Shown here in pieces: positions 43,628 to 54,472 of a stretch of 64,000 nucleotides of DNA (its first letter is position 1; each line of letters starts with the position of its first letter). The stretch spans positions 248,001-312,000 of the forward strand of contig JACJNW010000039.1 in the NCBI GenBank assembly GCA_014695195.1. The letters run 5' to 3'. Source of the DNA: Cyanobacteria bacterium FACHB-DQ100. Its GTDB lineage: Bacteria; Cyanobacteriota; Cyanobacteriia; Leptolyngbyales; Leptolyngbyaceae. The notes below the pieces were generated by a model. The model did not search any database. It was given only the letters and a program-made list of their open reading frames with translations, and was not told the DNA's origin. Both the position numbers and the translations under genes were made by a program.

Positions 43628-44470
43628 ATGCACTTCACTTTATTGCTCATTTCCGTTAGCGTGGCGATCGCGTTTCGGCTTGCCTGGAAAACGAGTGCTT
43701 CAGACTGGAATACCCGTTGGCAAATGGCGTTAGGCGTATTTTTATTTTCGCCGCTTCTGTTAATCACAAGCGCGATCGCGATTTTGTGCATGGGGCCTCG
43801 CGGTCAAATGGTACAAACTTGGGAAGGCTGGGGGAGTTATGGAATTGCGATCGGATTTTTGGGTCTTGGCGTTGTTTTGATGATGCAGTTGGCAAGGCAG
43901 GCAGGGCGATCGCTGAAAGAAATCGACCAGTTGTCGCAAGAAATTATCTTGTCAACACCCGCGCGATTACTAAAAAGCTCAACTCCGTTCATTGCTCAAA
44001 TCGGTTTCTGGAATCCTGAGTTAGTGATCAGTGATGGACTTCTAGACACGCTAGACGAAGCGCATTTACAAGTGGCGCTAACGCATGAAGAAGCACATCG
44101 TCATTATCGCGATACGTTCTGGTTTTTCTGGCTAGGTGGGTTGCGCCGTTTAACTGCCTGGTTGCCAAACACCGAAGCCCTTTGGCAAGAGTTAATTTTG
44201 CTGAGGGAACTCCGCGCCGATCGCTGGGCAGCACAGCAAACCGATGGATTGCTGCTTGCAGAAGCGTTGTTATCGATCGTTTCTGCCTCGCAAGCTGAAT
44301 CCGAACCCTGGATGGCGGCGCTAAACGATTCGATGCCTCAAACTCGACTGAATGAGCGAATTGATGCGTTATTAGATGAATCGGAACCTTTACCAGAAAA
44401 GAGTTATGCGGTTTGGATTGGGTTGTTGATCGTATTATTGCCGCTATTCGTCATTCCGTTTCATTCCTGA
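43628..44470 (+). CDS. M56-family (BlaR1-like) membrane metallopeptidase
   Basis: 280 residues. Membrane helices at about 5-20, 34-55, 68-85 and 263-278. Zinc motif HExxH is THEEAHRHYRD (about residue 153) and a third ligand lies in LLRELRADRWAAQQ, as in BlaR1/MecR1. It lacks the ~260-residue extracellular penicillin-sensor domain of BlaR1, so the signal must come another way. Paired with the BlaI-like repressor, it should cleave that repressor (inference from the family). Confidence 0.88.
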   Translation: MHFTLLLISVSVAIAFRLAWKTSASDWNTRWQMALGVFLFSPLLLITSAIAILCMGPRGQMVQTWEGWGSYGIAIGFLGLGVVLMMQLARQAGRSLKEIDQLSQEIILSTPARLLKSSTPFIAQIGFWNPELVISDGLLDTLDEAHLQVALTHEEAHRHYRDTFWFFWLGGLRRLTAWLPNTEALWQELILLRELRADRWAAQQTDGLLLAEALLSIVSASQAESEPWMAALNDSMPQTRLNERIDALLDESEPLPEKSYAVWIGLLIVLLPLFVIPFHS

Positions 44471-44534
44471 TTACTACCGCATTGTGCAAGAGCGACTTGC
44501 AGAATTGCAAAATGTATTATCTTAGCTGTTCACA

Positions 44535-45569
44535 CTACTGATCATCTAAGCGTTTCTGAATCTGTTTGATGGCTTGATACATCTCATATAAACGGCTGTA
44601 AATCGCTGAAGATTTGAGATAGATTTTATGCTCCACCGCAGGATAGCCTGACATGATTGCACCAGGTTTCACGTTCGCATGAACGCCTGCTTTTGCCGAC
44701 GCGATCGAGCCGTCGCCCATCTTGGCTTCGTTCGCAACTCCAGACTGTCCACCCAGAATCACCCGATTACCGATCGTCGATCCGCCGGCAATGCCAACTT
44801 GAGCCGCAAACGCACAAGCTTCACCGACTTTCACACCATGCCCAACTTGAACAAAGTTGTCAAGCTTGGTGTTGCGCCCAATCCGGGTTACACCGACGGC
44901 AGGACGATCGATCGCGGAATTACACCCAACCTCGACTCCATCTTCTAGCACCGTGTAGCCGGATTGCTCCATTTTCAGCCAGCCTTCACGAGTCGGCACA
45001 AACCCAAACCCTTCTGATCCAATCACTGCCCCAGCATGAATCACGCAATCTGCACCGATTTGACTCCGTTCGTGAATCGTGCAGTTGGCATGAAGTACCG
45101 TACGATCGCCAATACTTGCCCCCGGATAAATGACAACATTGGGGTGAATGCAGGCATGATTACCAACTTTAACGCCGGATTCAATCACCACATGAGCACC
45201 GATCGCAACACCTTCGCCAATCTGAGCCGATGGATCGATCACAGCAGTTGGATGAATCTTAGGCGAAGGTTTGAAGGGTTGGTAAAACAGCGCGATCGCT
45301 TGGGCAAACGCAAAACGCGGCTGAGAGACAACAATCCAGGCTAAATCGCGCTCGGTGGCGATCGCCTGTAAGGTTTCGTTAGCAGGCAAAATTACGGCAG
45401 TCGCTTTTGTCGATTGAAGCTGCGCCGTATATTTTGTGCTTTCTGCATAAGTCAAAGTGTTGGGAGTGGCATCGGCGATCGGGCTTACACCTGTAATGTC
45501 TAAACTTGGTGTGGCACTGTAGCTGATGACCGATTTACCTAACTTTTCGACTAGATCCTTGAATTGCAT
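44535..45569 (-). CDS. lpxD: UDP-3-O-acylglucosamine N-acyltransferase (LpxD)
   Basis: Adds the second acyl chain in lipid A synthesis. 344 residues: N-terminal uridine-binding domain, then about ten hexapeptide repeats ([40 protein letters not shown]) forming a left-handed beta-helix, with the catalytic His in the [13 protein letters not shown] stretch, and a C-terminal helical tail. Other Lpx genes are not present in the window. Its start abuts the stop of rlmD, so the two are one transcript. Confidence 0.93.
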   Translation of the reverse strand: MQFKDLVEKLGKSVISYSATPSLDITGVSPIADATPNTLTYAESTKYTAQLQSTKATAVILPANETLQAIATERDLAWIVVSQPRFAFAQAIALFYQPFKPSPKIHPTAVIDPSAQIGEGVAIGAHVVIESGVKVGNHACIHPNVVIYPGASIGDRTVLHANCTIHERSQIGADCVIHAGAVIGSEGFGFVPTREGWLKMEQSGYTVLEDGVEVGCNSAIDRPAVGVTRIGRNTKLDNFVQVGHGVKVGEACAFAAQVGIAGGSTIGNRVILGGQSGVANEAKMGDGSIASAKAGVHANVKPGAIMSGYPAVEHKIYLKSSAIYSRLYEMYQAIKQIQKRLDDQ

Positions 45570-46964
45570 TTACTCATCCACCCGTTTCAAGAAAGCTGCA
45601 CATTCGACGTGAGCGGTCTGCGGAAAAAAGTCCGCAGGCTGCACCCGCTTCAGTTGATACATATTACCTGCACACAGCACCTTTAGATCGCGTGCAAGAG
45701 TTGCAGGGTTACAACTGACGTAAACGATTTGCTTTGGTTTCTGAAGGCGTAACGTTTCTAAAACGCTAGCATCACAGCCTTTTCGGGGCGGATCGAGCAT
45801 GACTAAATCAGGGTGAAGGGAGAGGGTGCGCAAAGCTTTTTCAACCGAGCCGACCTCAAAGCTGACATTTCCAATTCCATTTAATGCTGCGTTCTGCTGC
45901 GCTTGCTCGATCGCTTCGGGCTGAATTTCGATTCCGATCGCAGTTTTGACGCGCTGTGCGATCGGTAAAGTCATCGTGCCAATTCCGCAGTACAGATCAA
46001 TAAAGGTTTCATCCCCTTGTAAGTTCAACTCATCCAAGATTGTCGTTAACAATGCTTCTGCTTGCTCGGTATGAACTTGGAAAAATGTATCCGGTCGAAT
46101 GTGAAAGGTTAATCCAGCAAATTGCTCACTGAGAAACGGTTGCCCCGCAATGCAATGGGTTTCTGCCCCAAAGATGGCGTTTGTGCGATCGGGCTGCACA
46201 TTGATCGACACTCCTACAAGAGCTGGGTACCGTTGTAGCCATTCCTGCGCTTGAGCTTCTAGATTTGGTAATTCTGGATCAGCCGTCACCAACGTTAACA
46301 GCACTTCACCTGTACGCTGTCCGATTCTCAAAGCTAAATGCCGCACTTGTCCCCGATGATACTTCTCATCATAAACCCGCCAACCTTGCTGCTGAATATC
46401 GTGTTTCACCTCAGCCAAGAACGGATTCAATCGTTCATCCTGAATCGGGCATTGATTCAGATTCACAATTTGATGCGTTCCTTTCTGGTAATACCCGGCT
46501 TGTACTTGTCGATGCTGCGATATCCCTAGCGGATAAGTTGCTTTATTGCGATAGTGCAGAGGCTCGCTGACGTTAAGAACTTCATCAATTGCAACTCCCT
46601 CGAATCCCCCGATCCGCTCTAACGCTTGCACAACCTGATTGCGTTTCGCCGTGCGCTGATATTCATACTCGACGTGCTGCCACTGACATCCGCCACACTT
46701 ATCCGCCACAATGCAACTCGGACGCACTCCATACGGAGACTCTTCGAGCAGTTCATGTATCTTTGCATGAGCGTAATTCGGCTTGACGTGCATCAATCGG
46801 ACGATCGCCCGATCGCCCGTCACCGTATCCGGCACAAATACCACCCGCGATCCGGATCGTCCAACGCCATCACCCCGATCGCTTAAATCTGTGATCGTCA
46901 CTTCGATCAGATCACCTTGTTTCCAAGGGCTATCAATCGGGGCGGTTTCTAACTCTGAGGGCAC
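45570..46964 (-). CDS. rlmD: 23S rRNA (uracil-5-)-methyltransferase, RlmD/RumA family
   Basis: 464 residues. An N-terminal TRAM domain (EVTITDLSDRGDGVGRSG), the 4Fe-4S cysteine cluster (CIVADKCGGCQWQH plus NLNQCPIQ), and the SAM methyltransferase core with FIDLYCGIGTMTLPIAQ, MLDPPRKGCDASV and VYVSCNPATLARDL (catalytic Cys). The position specificity (U1939 versus U747) cannot be read with certainty. Immediately upstream of lpxD with no gap. Confidence 0.88.
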   Translation of the reverse strand: MPSELETAPIDSPWKQGDLIEVTITDLSDRGDGVGRSGSRVVFVPDTVTGDRAIVRLMHVKPNYAHAKIHELLEESPYGVRPSCIVADKCGGCQWQHVEYEYQRTAKRNQVVQALERIGGFEGVAIDEVLNVSEPLHYRNKATYPLGISQHRQVQAGYYQKGTHQIVNLNQCPIQDERLNPFLAEVKHDIQQQGWRVYDEKYHRGQVRHLALRIGQRTGEVLLTLVTADPELPNLEAQAQEWLQRYPALVGVSINVQPDRTNAIFGAETHCIAGQPFLSEQFAGLTFHIRPDTFFQVHTEQAEALLTTILDELNLQGDETFIDLYCGIGTMTLPIAQRVKTAIGIEIQPEAIEQAQQNAALNGIGNVSFEVGSVEKALRTLSLHPDLVMLDPPRKGCDASVLETLRLQKPKQIVYVSCNPATLARDLKVLCAGNMYQLKRVQPADFFPQTAHVECAAFLKRVDE

Positions 46965-47016
46965 AACAATTTACCAATAAGGTCTGTTCCATTGTGACGT
47001 TTTTTGGCAAAGTCGA

Positions 47017-48150
47017 TTATCGCACAGCCGCGATCGCAGCTTTTGATAACACATCTTCATAGTAGTTCTGCAATTGTTTCGTTGCGGCTGACCAACTCCA
47101 GCGCTCTGCTTCAGCGCGAGCATTCTGTCTCAGCTTCTCGCGTTCTTCGGTGCGCGATAACAGATGCTGCGTGGCGACGATCGCGCCCTTCTCATCGGTC
47201 GGATCGAAGAGATAGCCATTCACGCCATCTTCGACAATATCGGGAATGCCGCCCGATCGGGCTGCCACCACTGGACAGCCTGCCGCCATTGCTTCAAGTA
47301 ACACAAGTCCAAGCGTTTCAGTTCGGGACGGAAACACAAACGCATCTGCAGAGGCAAATGCAGATGCCAGTTCTTGACCTGCAAGATACCCGACAAAATT
47401 TGTATTGGTGCCTGCAAAGTGTTGCTCTAACGCTTGGCGATTTGGGCCATCACCGACTAAGGCTAATCGTGCATTCGGAATCGATTCGAGAACGGCTTTG
47501 ATGCGATCGACCTCTTTCTCCGCAGATAAGCGCCCGACATAGAGCAACAATGGCGCTTCAGGATGACCTTGCGAGAGGCGCGATCGCATTTCCAGGTTCG
47601 AAAAATGCGGCTGAAACGTCTCCGTATCCACGCCACGCTGCCAAAGATTGACTCGTTCAATTCCGTGATCTGTCAATGCCTGCATCATTGCGGTTGAAGT
47701 GCAGAGATTGATTTCAGCTTGATTATGTCCAGCTTTGAGCAATTCCCACAGAACACCCTCTAACGCCCCCAAACCGTAGTGATGAAGATATTCCGGTAAG
47801 TGCGTGTGATAAGACGCGATCAATGGAATGCTGAGAACCTTGCTGTAAAACAGTCCTGCCAATCCTAAAACCGCAGGATTCACAATATGAATCAGATCGG
47901 GTTTGAAGTGTGAAAGTTGATCACCGATCGCAGGTCGCGGCAATGCTAACTTCAACTCTGGATACAACGGTAACGGAAATCCTGAAACACCATAAATTTT
48001 TGCGCCTTTGTACTCGGTTAAACCCCCATCGGGCGAGAAGATCAACACTTCGTTGCCCTGTCTTTGCAGGTGGTCAACGGTGTGTTTTAACCGAGTAACA
48101 ATTCCATCAACTTTTGGCAGAAACGTTTCTGTAAATAAAGCAATACGCAT
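47017..48150 (-). CDS. sqdX: sulfoquinovosyl transferase SqdX (GT4 family)
   Basis: 377 residues. Transfers sulfoquinovose from UDP-sulfoquinovose to diacylglycerol, making sulfolipid SQDG of thylakoids. GT-B fold: TETFLPKVDGIVTRLKHTVD, HIVNPAVLGLAGLF, YHTHLPEYLHHYG, WQRGVDTETFQP and the donor loop FPSRTETLGLVLLEAMAAG. Family 4 members are many, but position directly after sqdB makes SqdX most likely. A terminator hairpin lies between the two genes. Confidence 0.9.
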   Translation of the reverse strand: MRIALFTETFLPKVDGIVTRLKHTVDHLQRQGNEVLIFSPDGGLTEYKGAKIYGVSGFPLPLYPELKLALPRPAIGDQLSHFKPDLIHIVNPAVLGLAGLFYSKVLSIPLIASYHTHLPEYLHHYGLGALEGVLWELLKAGHNQAEINLCTSTAMMQALTDHGIERVNLWQRGVDTETFQPHFSNLEMRSRLSQGHPEAPLLLYVGRLSAEKEVDRIKAVLESIPNARLALVGDGPNRQALEQHFAGTNTNFVGYLAGQELASAFASADAFVFPSRTETLGLVLLEAMAAGCPVVAARSGGIPDIVEDGVNGYLFDPTDEKGAIVATQHLLSRTEEREKLRQNARAEAERWSWSAATKQLQNYYEDVLSKAAIAAVR

Positions 48151-48176
48151 AACCGTTATGAGAAGGGTCGATCGTA

Positions 48177-48208
48177 AAAAAGCGATGATCCGAAAACCAT
48201 CGCTTTTT
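48177..48208 (-). terminator. strong intrinsic terminator between sqdB and sqdX
   Basis: Inverted repeat AAAAAGCGATG/CATCGCTTTTT (48177-48187, 48198-48208) with a 10-base loop and a U run on both strands. It sits 9 bp after the sqdB stop and 27 bp before the sqdX ATG, so it would cut most read-through into sqdX. Confidence 0.8.
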
Positions 48209-48216
48209 GAATTGAA

Positions 48217-49374
<1,158 letters not shown>

Positions 49375-49537
49375 TCAATCTTTCCTGCGGATACTTTGCC
49401 AAATCTACCAGGTTTCGGCACTCAGAAGATCGCAATTCGCAGCGAGTTCGCCTGAATTCTTAACTGTAATCTTCCGATTCACCCCAATATCTATCTAATG
49501 GCGGAAGTGTGATTGTCCTACGGTGTATTCAAAATTA

Positions 49538-50134
49538 CTAAATCTGTACCTCATCGGCAAAGCTTGCCCATCGCACAAATTCAAATGCACCTGCAACCGA
49601 TCCCCAAACGTGCTCATCGGTTTCCGGGTCGCGTCCACGATCGAGACTGGTAAATCGCTCTCCATCAATCTCAAATTCACTATCTAAGTAAGTCTCTTTG
49701 CCTTTGCGAGTCACCATACAGGCTTTTCCAGGCTCGACTCGTCCTTTGAAGCTGCTGCCCGTCCATTCCACAATCATGTTGCAGCCTGGAAGCTTTTCTA
49801 GCTGATCTGCTTTCAATTCCTTCAGGCGGTTCAAATCGCGGGATGCTCCATACAGCTTTTGTTCATCGCGCACTTGGTAATTTTCGATTTCGATGTAACC
49901 GTTGCGATCGATCAATTTCAATACTCGCAACCGATACGGATCATTCAGCATATAGTCGTAGGCTTGCTCAACAAAAAATCCGACTCCACCAAGCACATCC
50001 AACGGCAACGGACGCATACACACGCGAATGTGAGCATACATCGGCGGATTTTCAAAAGCTTGTAACTGATTGCTGAAATCCGCAGCCATCCAACGTGCCA
50101 AAGTTGCAATATCAGTAGAGTGTGTCATAGCCAT
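49538..50134 (-). CDS. cpcT: CpcT/CpeT-type phycobilin chromophore lyase
   Basis: 198 residues. CpcT attaches phycocyanobilin to a Cys (153/155) of the phycocyanin beta subunit. Blocks ATLARWMAADFSNQLQAFEN, RVCMRPLPLDVLGGVGFFVE and QAYDYMLNDPYRLRVLKLID match the lyase family; a beta-barrel end (DSEFEIDGERFTSLDRGRDP) follows. Two ATGs (50134, 50128) are possible. It indicates phycobilisomes in the host; phycobiliprotein genes are not in the window. Confidence 0.9.
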   Translation of the reverse strand: MAMTHSTDIATLARWMAADFSNQLQAFENPPMYAHIRVCMRPLPLDVLGGVGFFVEQAYDYMLNDPYRLRVLKLIDRNGYIEIENYQVRDEQKLYGASRDLNRLKELKADQLEKLPGCNMIVEWTGSSFKGRVEPGKACMVTRKGKETYLDSEFEIDGERFTSLDRGRDPETDEHVWGSVAGAFEFVRWASFADEVQI

Positions 50135-50179
50135 TTCATCGAGACTTGGATTTTATTGTAAGGGGTTGCAGCCGACAAA

Positions 50180-51319
50180 TCATCCTTTTAGTCCCTTGAG
50201 CCGAAACAGCAAGAATTGTGTCACTTGCCCTAAGCTGAAATTGTCATCGCTGACCAGCACTAAGCTATGCGATCCATCTGGTAATCTTGCGCCGATCGTC
50301 ATTGCTTCCAAGTTATCAATCCGAACACCTAACTGATTGAGATCTTGCAATAGCTCCTTTCTTACGGGTCTCACCTTCGCTCCACGCAGGGATTCGATCG
50401 AAGACGTATCACTTGCCGTTCCAGTTGCAACTTGAAACAGTTTGACCTGAAATCCACCCACTCCGAACGATCGCTCTAAGCTCAAGAAATGCCCACCTTG
50501 ATCGATCGACAATAGTTCAGTCAGTCCAGAATCAGATGCGCCTGCGGGTTTCGGATCTAACGGATAAGCGTGTTCTGAAATCAATGTCGATCGCGTGGGA
50601 ATCAGTTGATAATGCAGCAATCGATTCAACAGACTTTCTTTTGTCGTTGGCAGTTCAAGATCTTGGGCTAACGGGGACTCGATCGCGGCAAACAATCGGA
50701 ACGGTTCAGCAGAGGGAGCCGTGGAAGCGCCTGCATTCAGCGTCAACGCTTCAAATCCGAGATTATCCCGAACTCCGCGAGTTTGCGTCATTCCTTTTGC
50801 ATCCGGCAAATACGACTCCGGCATCTGCAACTTCCGCTTCAGTTTCCCGGTTTGCAAATCGAACTCCCCAATAAAGGGTGCAATCCCGTCTTTCGTCACT
50901 CCCTCGCTGGAAACAAACACAGAGTTGAGCGGCGATAATGCAATGCCTTCCGGGTCGATAGTTCCTTTCGCAAACGGTTGCCCTGTCTCATCAGTTAAAG
51001 TCGTGACGTTCTGAACTTCGACCGATTTGAGTGTGTTCTGAGCAATCTGCAATTTCAGCGTGTAAAAACGGGCGGGATTGCGATCGCTGCGATCGTCCGA
51101 AATGGCGTAATAGAGATCTCGTTTACGATCATAGGCAATCCCTGACAGTCCACCGATCGTCGTTTCTTTGAACGCTTTATCGGTCAAAGTGTAGCTACCG
51201 AGAAACTCGATCGACAGAGGCAAAAATAGCCGATCTTCTGCATTCACACGCGGCAAACTGCATCCAGTCAAGCCGATCACACAGAGAACGAGCGCAATCC
51301 AAGAAATCCAGCGACGCAT
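50180..51319 (-). CDS. esterase-like/phytase-like (beta-propeller) lipoprotein
   Basis: 379 residues. Signal peptide and lipobox IALVLCVIGLTGCSLP (lipidated Cys about 20). The rest looks like the esterase-like phytase-like domain: TTIGGLSGIAYDRKRDLYYA, SDDRSDRNPARFYTL, GTIDPEGIALSPLNSVFVSS and DNLGFEALTL. Activity is unproven in such proteins; phosphate-ester or other periplasmic hydrolysis is possible. ATG 51319. Confidence 0.8.
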   Translation of the reverse strand: MRRWISWIALVLCVIGLTGCSLPRVNAEDRLFLPLSIEFLGSYTLTDKAFKETTIGGLSGIAYDRKRDLYYAISDDRSDRNPARFYTLKLQIAQNTLKSVEVQNVTTLTDETGQPFAKGTIDPEGIALSPLNSVFVSSEGVTKDGIAPFIGEFDLQTGKLKRKLQMPESYLPDAKGMTQTRGVRDNLGFEALTLNAGASTAPSAEPFRLFAAIESPLAQDLELPTTKESLLNRLLHYQLIPTRSTLISEHAYPLDPKPAGASDSGLTELLSIDQGGHFLSLERSFGVGGFQVKLFQVATGTASDTSSIESLRGAKVRPVRKELLQDLNQLGVRIDNLEAMTIGARLPDGSHSLVLVSDDNFSLGQVTQFLLFRLKGLKG

Positions 51320-51456
51320 TGATCTTTCCTTGCAAATCTCCGTTTACTGTAGCGCGAGATTTGGATCAAATGAGTTGATTTCCAGATTAGATGAGGGTCA
51401 CGTAAAGCGATCGCTTCTGCGAGTGCTTCGACGGTGAGTTTGACGATCGCTGGCAT
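51277..51456 (-). other. possible small gene or remnant overlapping the phytase-like start
   Basis: A 59-codon frame starting ATG 51456, with AAGGGA about 8 bases before it, begins MPAIVKLTVEALAEAIALRD, which looks like ordinary helical coding sequence; after about residue 25 the reading turns unlike a protein and it ends inside the lipoprotein gene. It may be the 5' piece of a lost gene. Confidence 0.25.
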
Positions 51457-51595
51457 AGTGTTTTCCCTTGCATCATTCCTTCAATTATTGCTGGGAGAAT
51501 CGCAGATTAAAGCGCTCTAACCTCTATAAATTGAATTCAAGGTAGAGCGCAATAGAGACAGAGAAGCTGAATTATCGTCCAGATACGCTCAACAA

Positions 51596-52060
51596 TTAAC
51601 CAGCTTTTACATCGTCAAGTTTTGCCTGGACAGATTTCTGGAAAGCAGAAATCCCGCCTTTAGAGTCCCAAGCTTCTCTAAAGGTTGGTAGTTCTTCTAG
51701 CCTCATCACATTGCCGCCTTGATAACTAAGAACGGCTGGGTATTCAAAAATTACCTCTGCCCTGAATTCATCAGGTGGATTATTAATTGTCCATATCACT
51801 TTAACTTCGCGATAAAAGTTAAAGTCGCCTTCCACTTTCAAGTCTTTACGGTCAGACTTGTCATCGAGAACTTTGACTAGGTGCGTAACGTAGCCACGCT
51901 GTCGCAGGAGAATTAGGTCATTACGTTGCGGTTTGTTGGCGTTGTTCTCGCAGTTCTTCCATTCCAACTTAAACGGAGTTTGAGGGTTGGGATAAGCCCA
52001 TTCTTTGTTAGGCTCTACGCTTTTTACGTTTTTCGTCCAATAAAGGCGTTGTAAGTCCAT
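51596..52060 (-). CDS. hypothetical protein downstream of the rbc operon
   Basis: 154 residues beginning MDLQRLYWTKNVKSVEPNKE. The middle NDLILLRQRGYVTHLVKVLD resembles the start of PUA/EVE-like or similar small-barrel domains, but this is not firm. The rest is charged, with no signal or membrane span. It lies beyond the rbc terminator, so it must have another promoter within the 150 bp after the rbcS stop. It is AT-richer than its neighbours. The family is not recognised. Confidence 0.6.
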   Translation of the reverse strand: MDLQRLYWTKNVKSVEPNKEWAYPNPQTPFKLEWKNCENNANKPQRNDLILLRQRGYVTHLVKVLDDKSDRKDLKVEGDFNFYREVKVIWTINNPPDEFRAEVIFEYPAVLSYQGGNVMRLEELPTFREAWDSKGGISAFQKSVQAKLDDVKAG

Positions 52061-52142
52061 TGATTCTTTTACCTACGTAACTTTGCTGTTAGGTTTCCCT
52101 GTTACGCATGGCAGTACCCCATTTACCCTGGACAATCTGAAC

Positions 52143-52175
52143 AATAAAAAAGGAGATGGACAATCCATCTCCTTT
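52143..52175 (-). terminator. intrinsic terminator of the rbcL-rbcX-rbcS operon
   Basis: Perfect 12-bp stem AAAGGAGATGGA/TCCATCTCCTTT (52149-52160, 52164-52175) with a 3-base loop; on the minus strand it runs into TTTATTG. It is 34 bp after the rbcS stop. Confidence 0.88.
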
Positions 52176-52208
52176 AAAAACGATCGCAGAACCAACTGCG
52201 AATCAAAA

Positions 52209-52556
52209 TTAGTAGCGGTAGCCGCTATTGTTTGAACCCGGTTTGTGAACGATAAAGCTCATCACCTGGCACTGTTTGATGTTGTCAAACGCCACCACGC
52301 GGATGTAGCAATTGCCATACTCAGAACGGCACTGTTGCACTTCGTTCAGCACTTCTTGGGGAGAAGTTGCGTTAAACAAAGGCAACTTCCACATCGTCCA
52401 GTAGTAAACGGTCGGGTCAGACGACTCGTTGAACTCGATACAAGGGAAATACCCTTGATCAAGCGTGTACTGAATCTGACGCGCAATTTGAGCATCGGTC
52501 AGCGCAGGCAGATAAGAAAACGTCTCAAAACGCTGCTCTTTGGGTAGAGTTTTCAT
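52209..52556 (-). CDS. rbcS: RuBisCO small subunit
   Basis: 115 residues. [20 protein letters not shown] is the canonical form IB start; [16 protein letters not shown] and [20 protein letters not shown] follow, then a C-terminal block with [11 protein letters not shown]. Caps the L8 core in carboxysomes. It follows rbcX by 22 bp. Confidence 0.97.
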   Translation of the reverse strand: MKTLPKEQRFETFSYLPALTDAQIARQIQYTLDQGYFPCIEFNESSDPTVYYWTMWKLPLFNATSPQEVLNEVQQCRSEYGNCYIRVVAFDNIKQCQVMSFIVHKPGSNNSGYRY

Positions 52557-52578
52557 GAAATCCTCAATGATTAGGTCG

Positions 52579-52959
52579 TCAATTACTTTCAGAGTCAGAA
52601 TCTTGCGATTCGGTCGTTAAGTCGAGTTGCGTCATGCGCTCTAGCTGTTTGCGGCGTTGTTCCATATTCGCTTGTTGCATCGACGATCGCAACATTTCCG
52701 GCAGCACATCAGCGATTTCCTCGGCAAGATGTTCTCTCACCGTTAAAATCCGAAACGCCAAATCTTGCCGTTCTCGAAACATCGCTTCCATAAACGCTTC
52801 ACCATCTGTAATGCTTTCCTGTGAAGAAAACTTGTGCAGCCAGTAAGCCTTTTTTGGATCAGTTTCGTCTAGCTGAGCATAAACAACCCGGACAGCTTGA
52901 TACGTCAAATAACTAATCAGTGTCTTTGTCGTATCTTTCGCAATTCGCTTCAGATCCAT
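52579..52959 (-). CDS. rbcX: RuBisCO assembly chaperone RbcX
   Basis: 126 residues, all-helical dimer that clamps the C-terminal tail of RbcL during L8 assembly. [20 protein letters not shown] and [20 protein letters not shown] are typical. Lies between rbcL and rbcS (82 and 22 bp gaps), the common order in filamentous cyanobacteria. Confidence 0.95.
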   Translation of the reverse strand: MDLKRIAKDTTKTLISYLTYQAVRVVYAQLDETDPKKAYWLHKFSSQESITDGEAFMEAMFRERQDLAFRILTVREHLAEEIADVLPEMLRSSMQQANMEQRRKQLERMTQLDLTTESQDSDSESN

Positions 52960-53041
52960 ACGTTGGATTGTGAGTTTTGGATTTTAGATTCTGGACAGAG
53001 ATCGCCCCATCCAAAATCTAAAATCTTCGATCAAACGGTCA

Positions 53042-54472
53042 TCAGACGGTATCAACAGCTTCAAACTCGAACTTGATTTCTTTCCACAGTTCACAAGCCG
53101 CAGCCAATTCTGGCGACCAGCGGCAAGCTTCACGAATGATGTCGCCGCCTTCACGCATGAGATCACGACCTTCGTTCCGAGCTTGCACACAAGCTTCCAA
53201 TGCAACACGGTTTGCCGTTGCACCCGGCGCGTTACCCCAGGGGTGACCCAAGGTTCCACCACCGAACTGAAGCACCGAGTCATCACCGAAGATTTCAACC
53301 AGTGCAGGCATGTGCCATACGTGGATACCACCCGAAGCAACCGCCATCACACCCGGCATCGAAGCCCAGTCTTGGGTGAAGTAAACACCACGAGACGGAT
53401 CGCGCTCGATGTAGTTTTCACGCAGCAAGTCGATGAAACCAAGCGTAATCGCCTTGTCACCTTCGAGCTTACCGACGACGGTTCCGGTGTGAATGTGGTC
53501 ACCACCAGACATCCGTAAGCACTTCGACAACACGCGGAAGTGGATACCGTGGTTCTTCTGACGATCGATCACCGCGTGCATTGCACGGTGAATGTGCAAC
53601 AGCAGACCATTCGCACGGCAGTATTTCGCCAGAGTCGTGTTTGCTGTGAAACCTGCGGTCAAGAAGTCGTGCATGATGATCGGCATTTCGAGTTCTTTCG
53701 CGAATGCCGCACGCTCTAACATATCTTCGCAAGTTGCAGCGGTCACGTTGAGGTAGTGACCTTTGATTTCGCCCGTTTCAGCTTGCGACTTGTGAATTGC
53801 ATCAGCAACGAACAAGAAGCGATCGCGCCAGCGTTGGAACGGCTGCGAGTTGATGTTTTCGTCGTCTTTGGTGAAGTCCAAACCGCCGCGCAGACATTCG
53901 TACACTGCACGACCGTAGTTCTTCGCAGACAGACCGAGTTTCGGCTTAATCGTACATCCAAGTAGCGGACGACCGTACTTGTTGATTTTGTCGCGCTCAA
54001 CCTGAATGCCGTGAGGCGGTCCTTGGAAGGTCTTCAAGTAAGCAACCGGGATGCGGAGGTCTTCGAGACGCAGCGCTTTCAACGCTTTGAACCCGAAGAC
54101 GTTACCCACCAACGAGGTCAGCAGGTTGGTTACAGATCCTTCTTCAAACAGGTCGAGAGGATATGCAATATAAGCGATGAATTGGCTATCTTCACCCCGG
54201 ACAGGCTCGATATCGTAGCAGCGTCCTTTGTAGCGATCGAGGTCGGTCAACAAGTCCGTCCACACAGTCGTCCAGGTACCCGTGGAAGACTCAGCAGCAA
54301 CCGCAGCAGCAGCTTCTTCCGGAGGAACGCCAGGTTGAGGAGTCACCCGGAACGCTGCCAAAATATCAGTGTCTTTAGGCGTGTAGTCTGGGGTGTAGTA
54401 CGTTAAACGGTAATCTTGTACCCCAGCCTTATACCCAGCTTTGGACTGGGTTTTGGTTTGAGCGTAGGACAT
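53042..54472 (-). CDS. rbcL: RuBisCO large subunit, form IB
   Basis: 476 residues. Catalyses ribulose-1,5-bisphosphate carboxylation in the carboxysome. Active-site features: [16 protein letters not shown], the carbamylated lysine in [53 protein letters not shown] and the C-terminal RbcX-binding tail [13 protein letters not shown] 54472 follows GGGAGAT. First gene of rbcL-rbcX-rbcS. Confidence 0.98.
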   Translation of the reverse strand: MSYAQTKTQSKAGYKAGVQDYRLTYYTPDYTPKDTDILAAFRVTPQPGVPPEEAAAAVAAESSTGTWTTVWTDLLTDLDRYKGRCYDIEPVRGEDSQFIAYIAYPLDLFEEGSVTNLLTSLVGNVFGFKALKALRLEDLRIPVAYLKTFQGPPHGIQVERDKINKYGRPLLGCTIKPKLGLSAKNYGRAVYECLRGGLDFTKDDENINSQPFQRWRDRFLFVADAIHKSQAETGEIKGHYLNVTAATCEDMLERAAFAKELEMPIIMHDFLTAGFTANTTLAKYCRANGLLLHIHRAMHAVIDRQKNHGIHFRVLSKCLRMSGGDHIHTGTVVGKLEGDKAITLGFIDLLRENYIERDPSRGVYFTQDWASMPGVMAVASGGIHVWHMPALVEIFGDDSVLQFGGGTLGHPWGNAPGATANRVALEACVQARNEGRDLMREGGDIIREACRWSPELAAACELWKEIKFEFEAVDTV

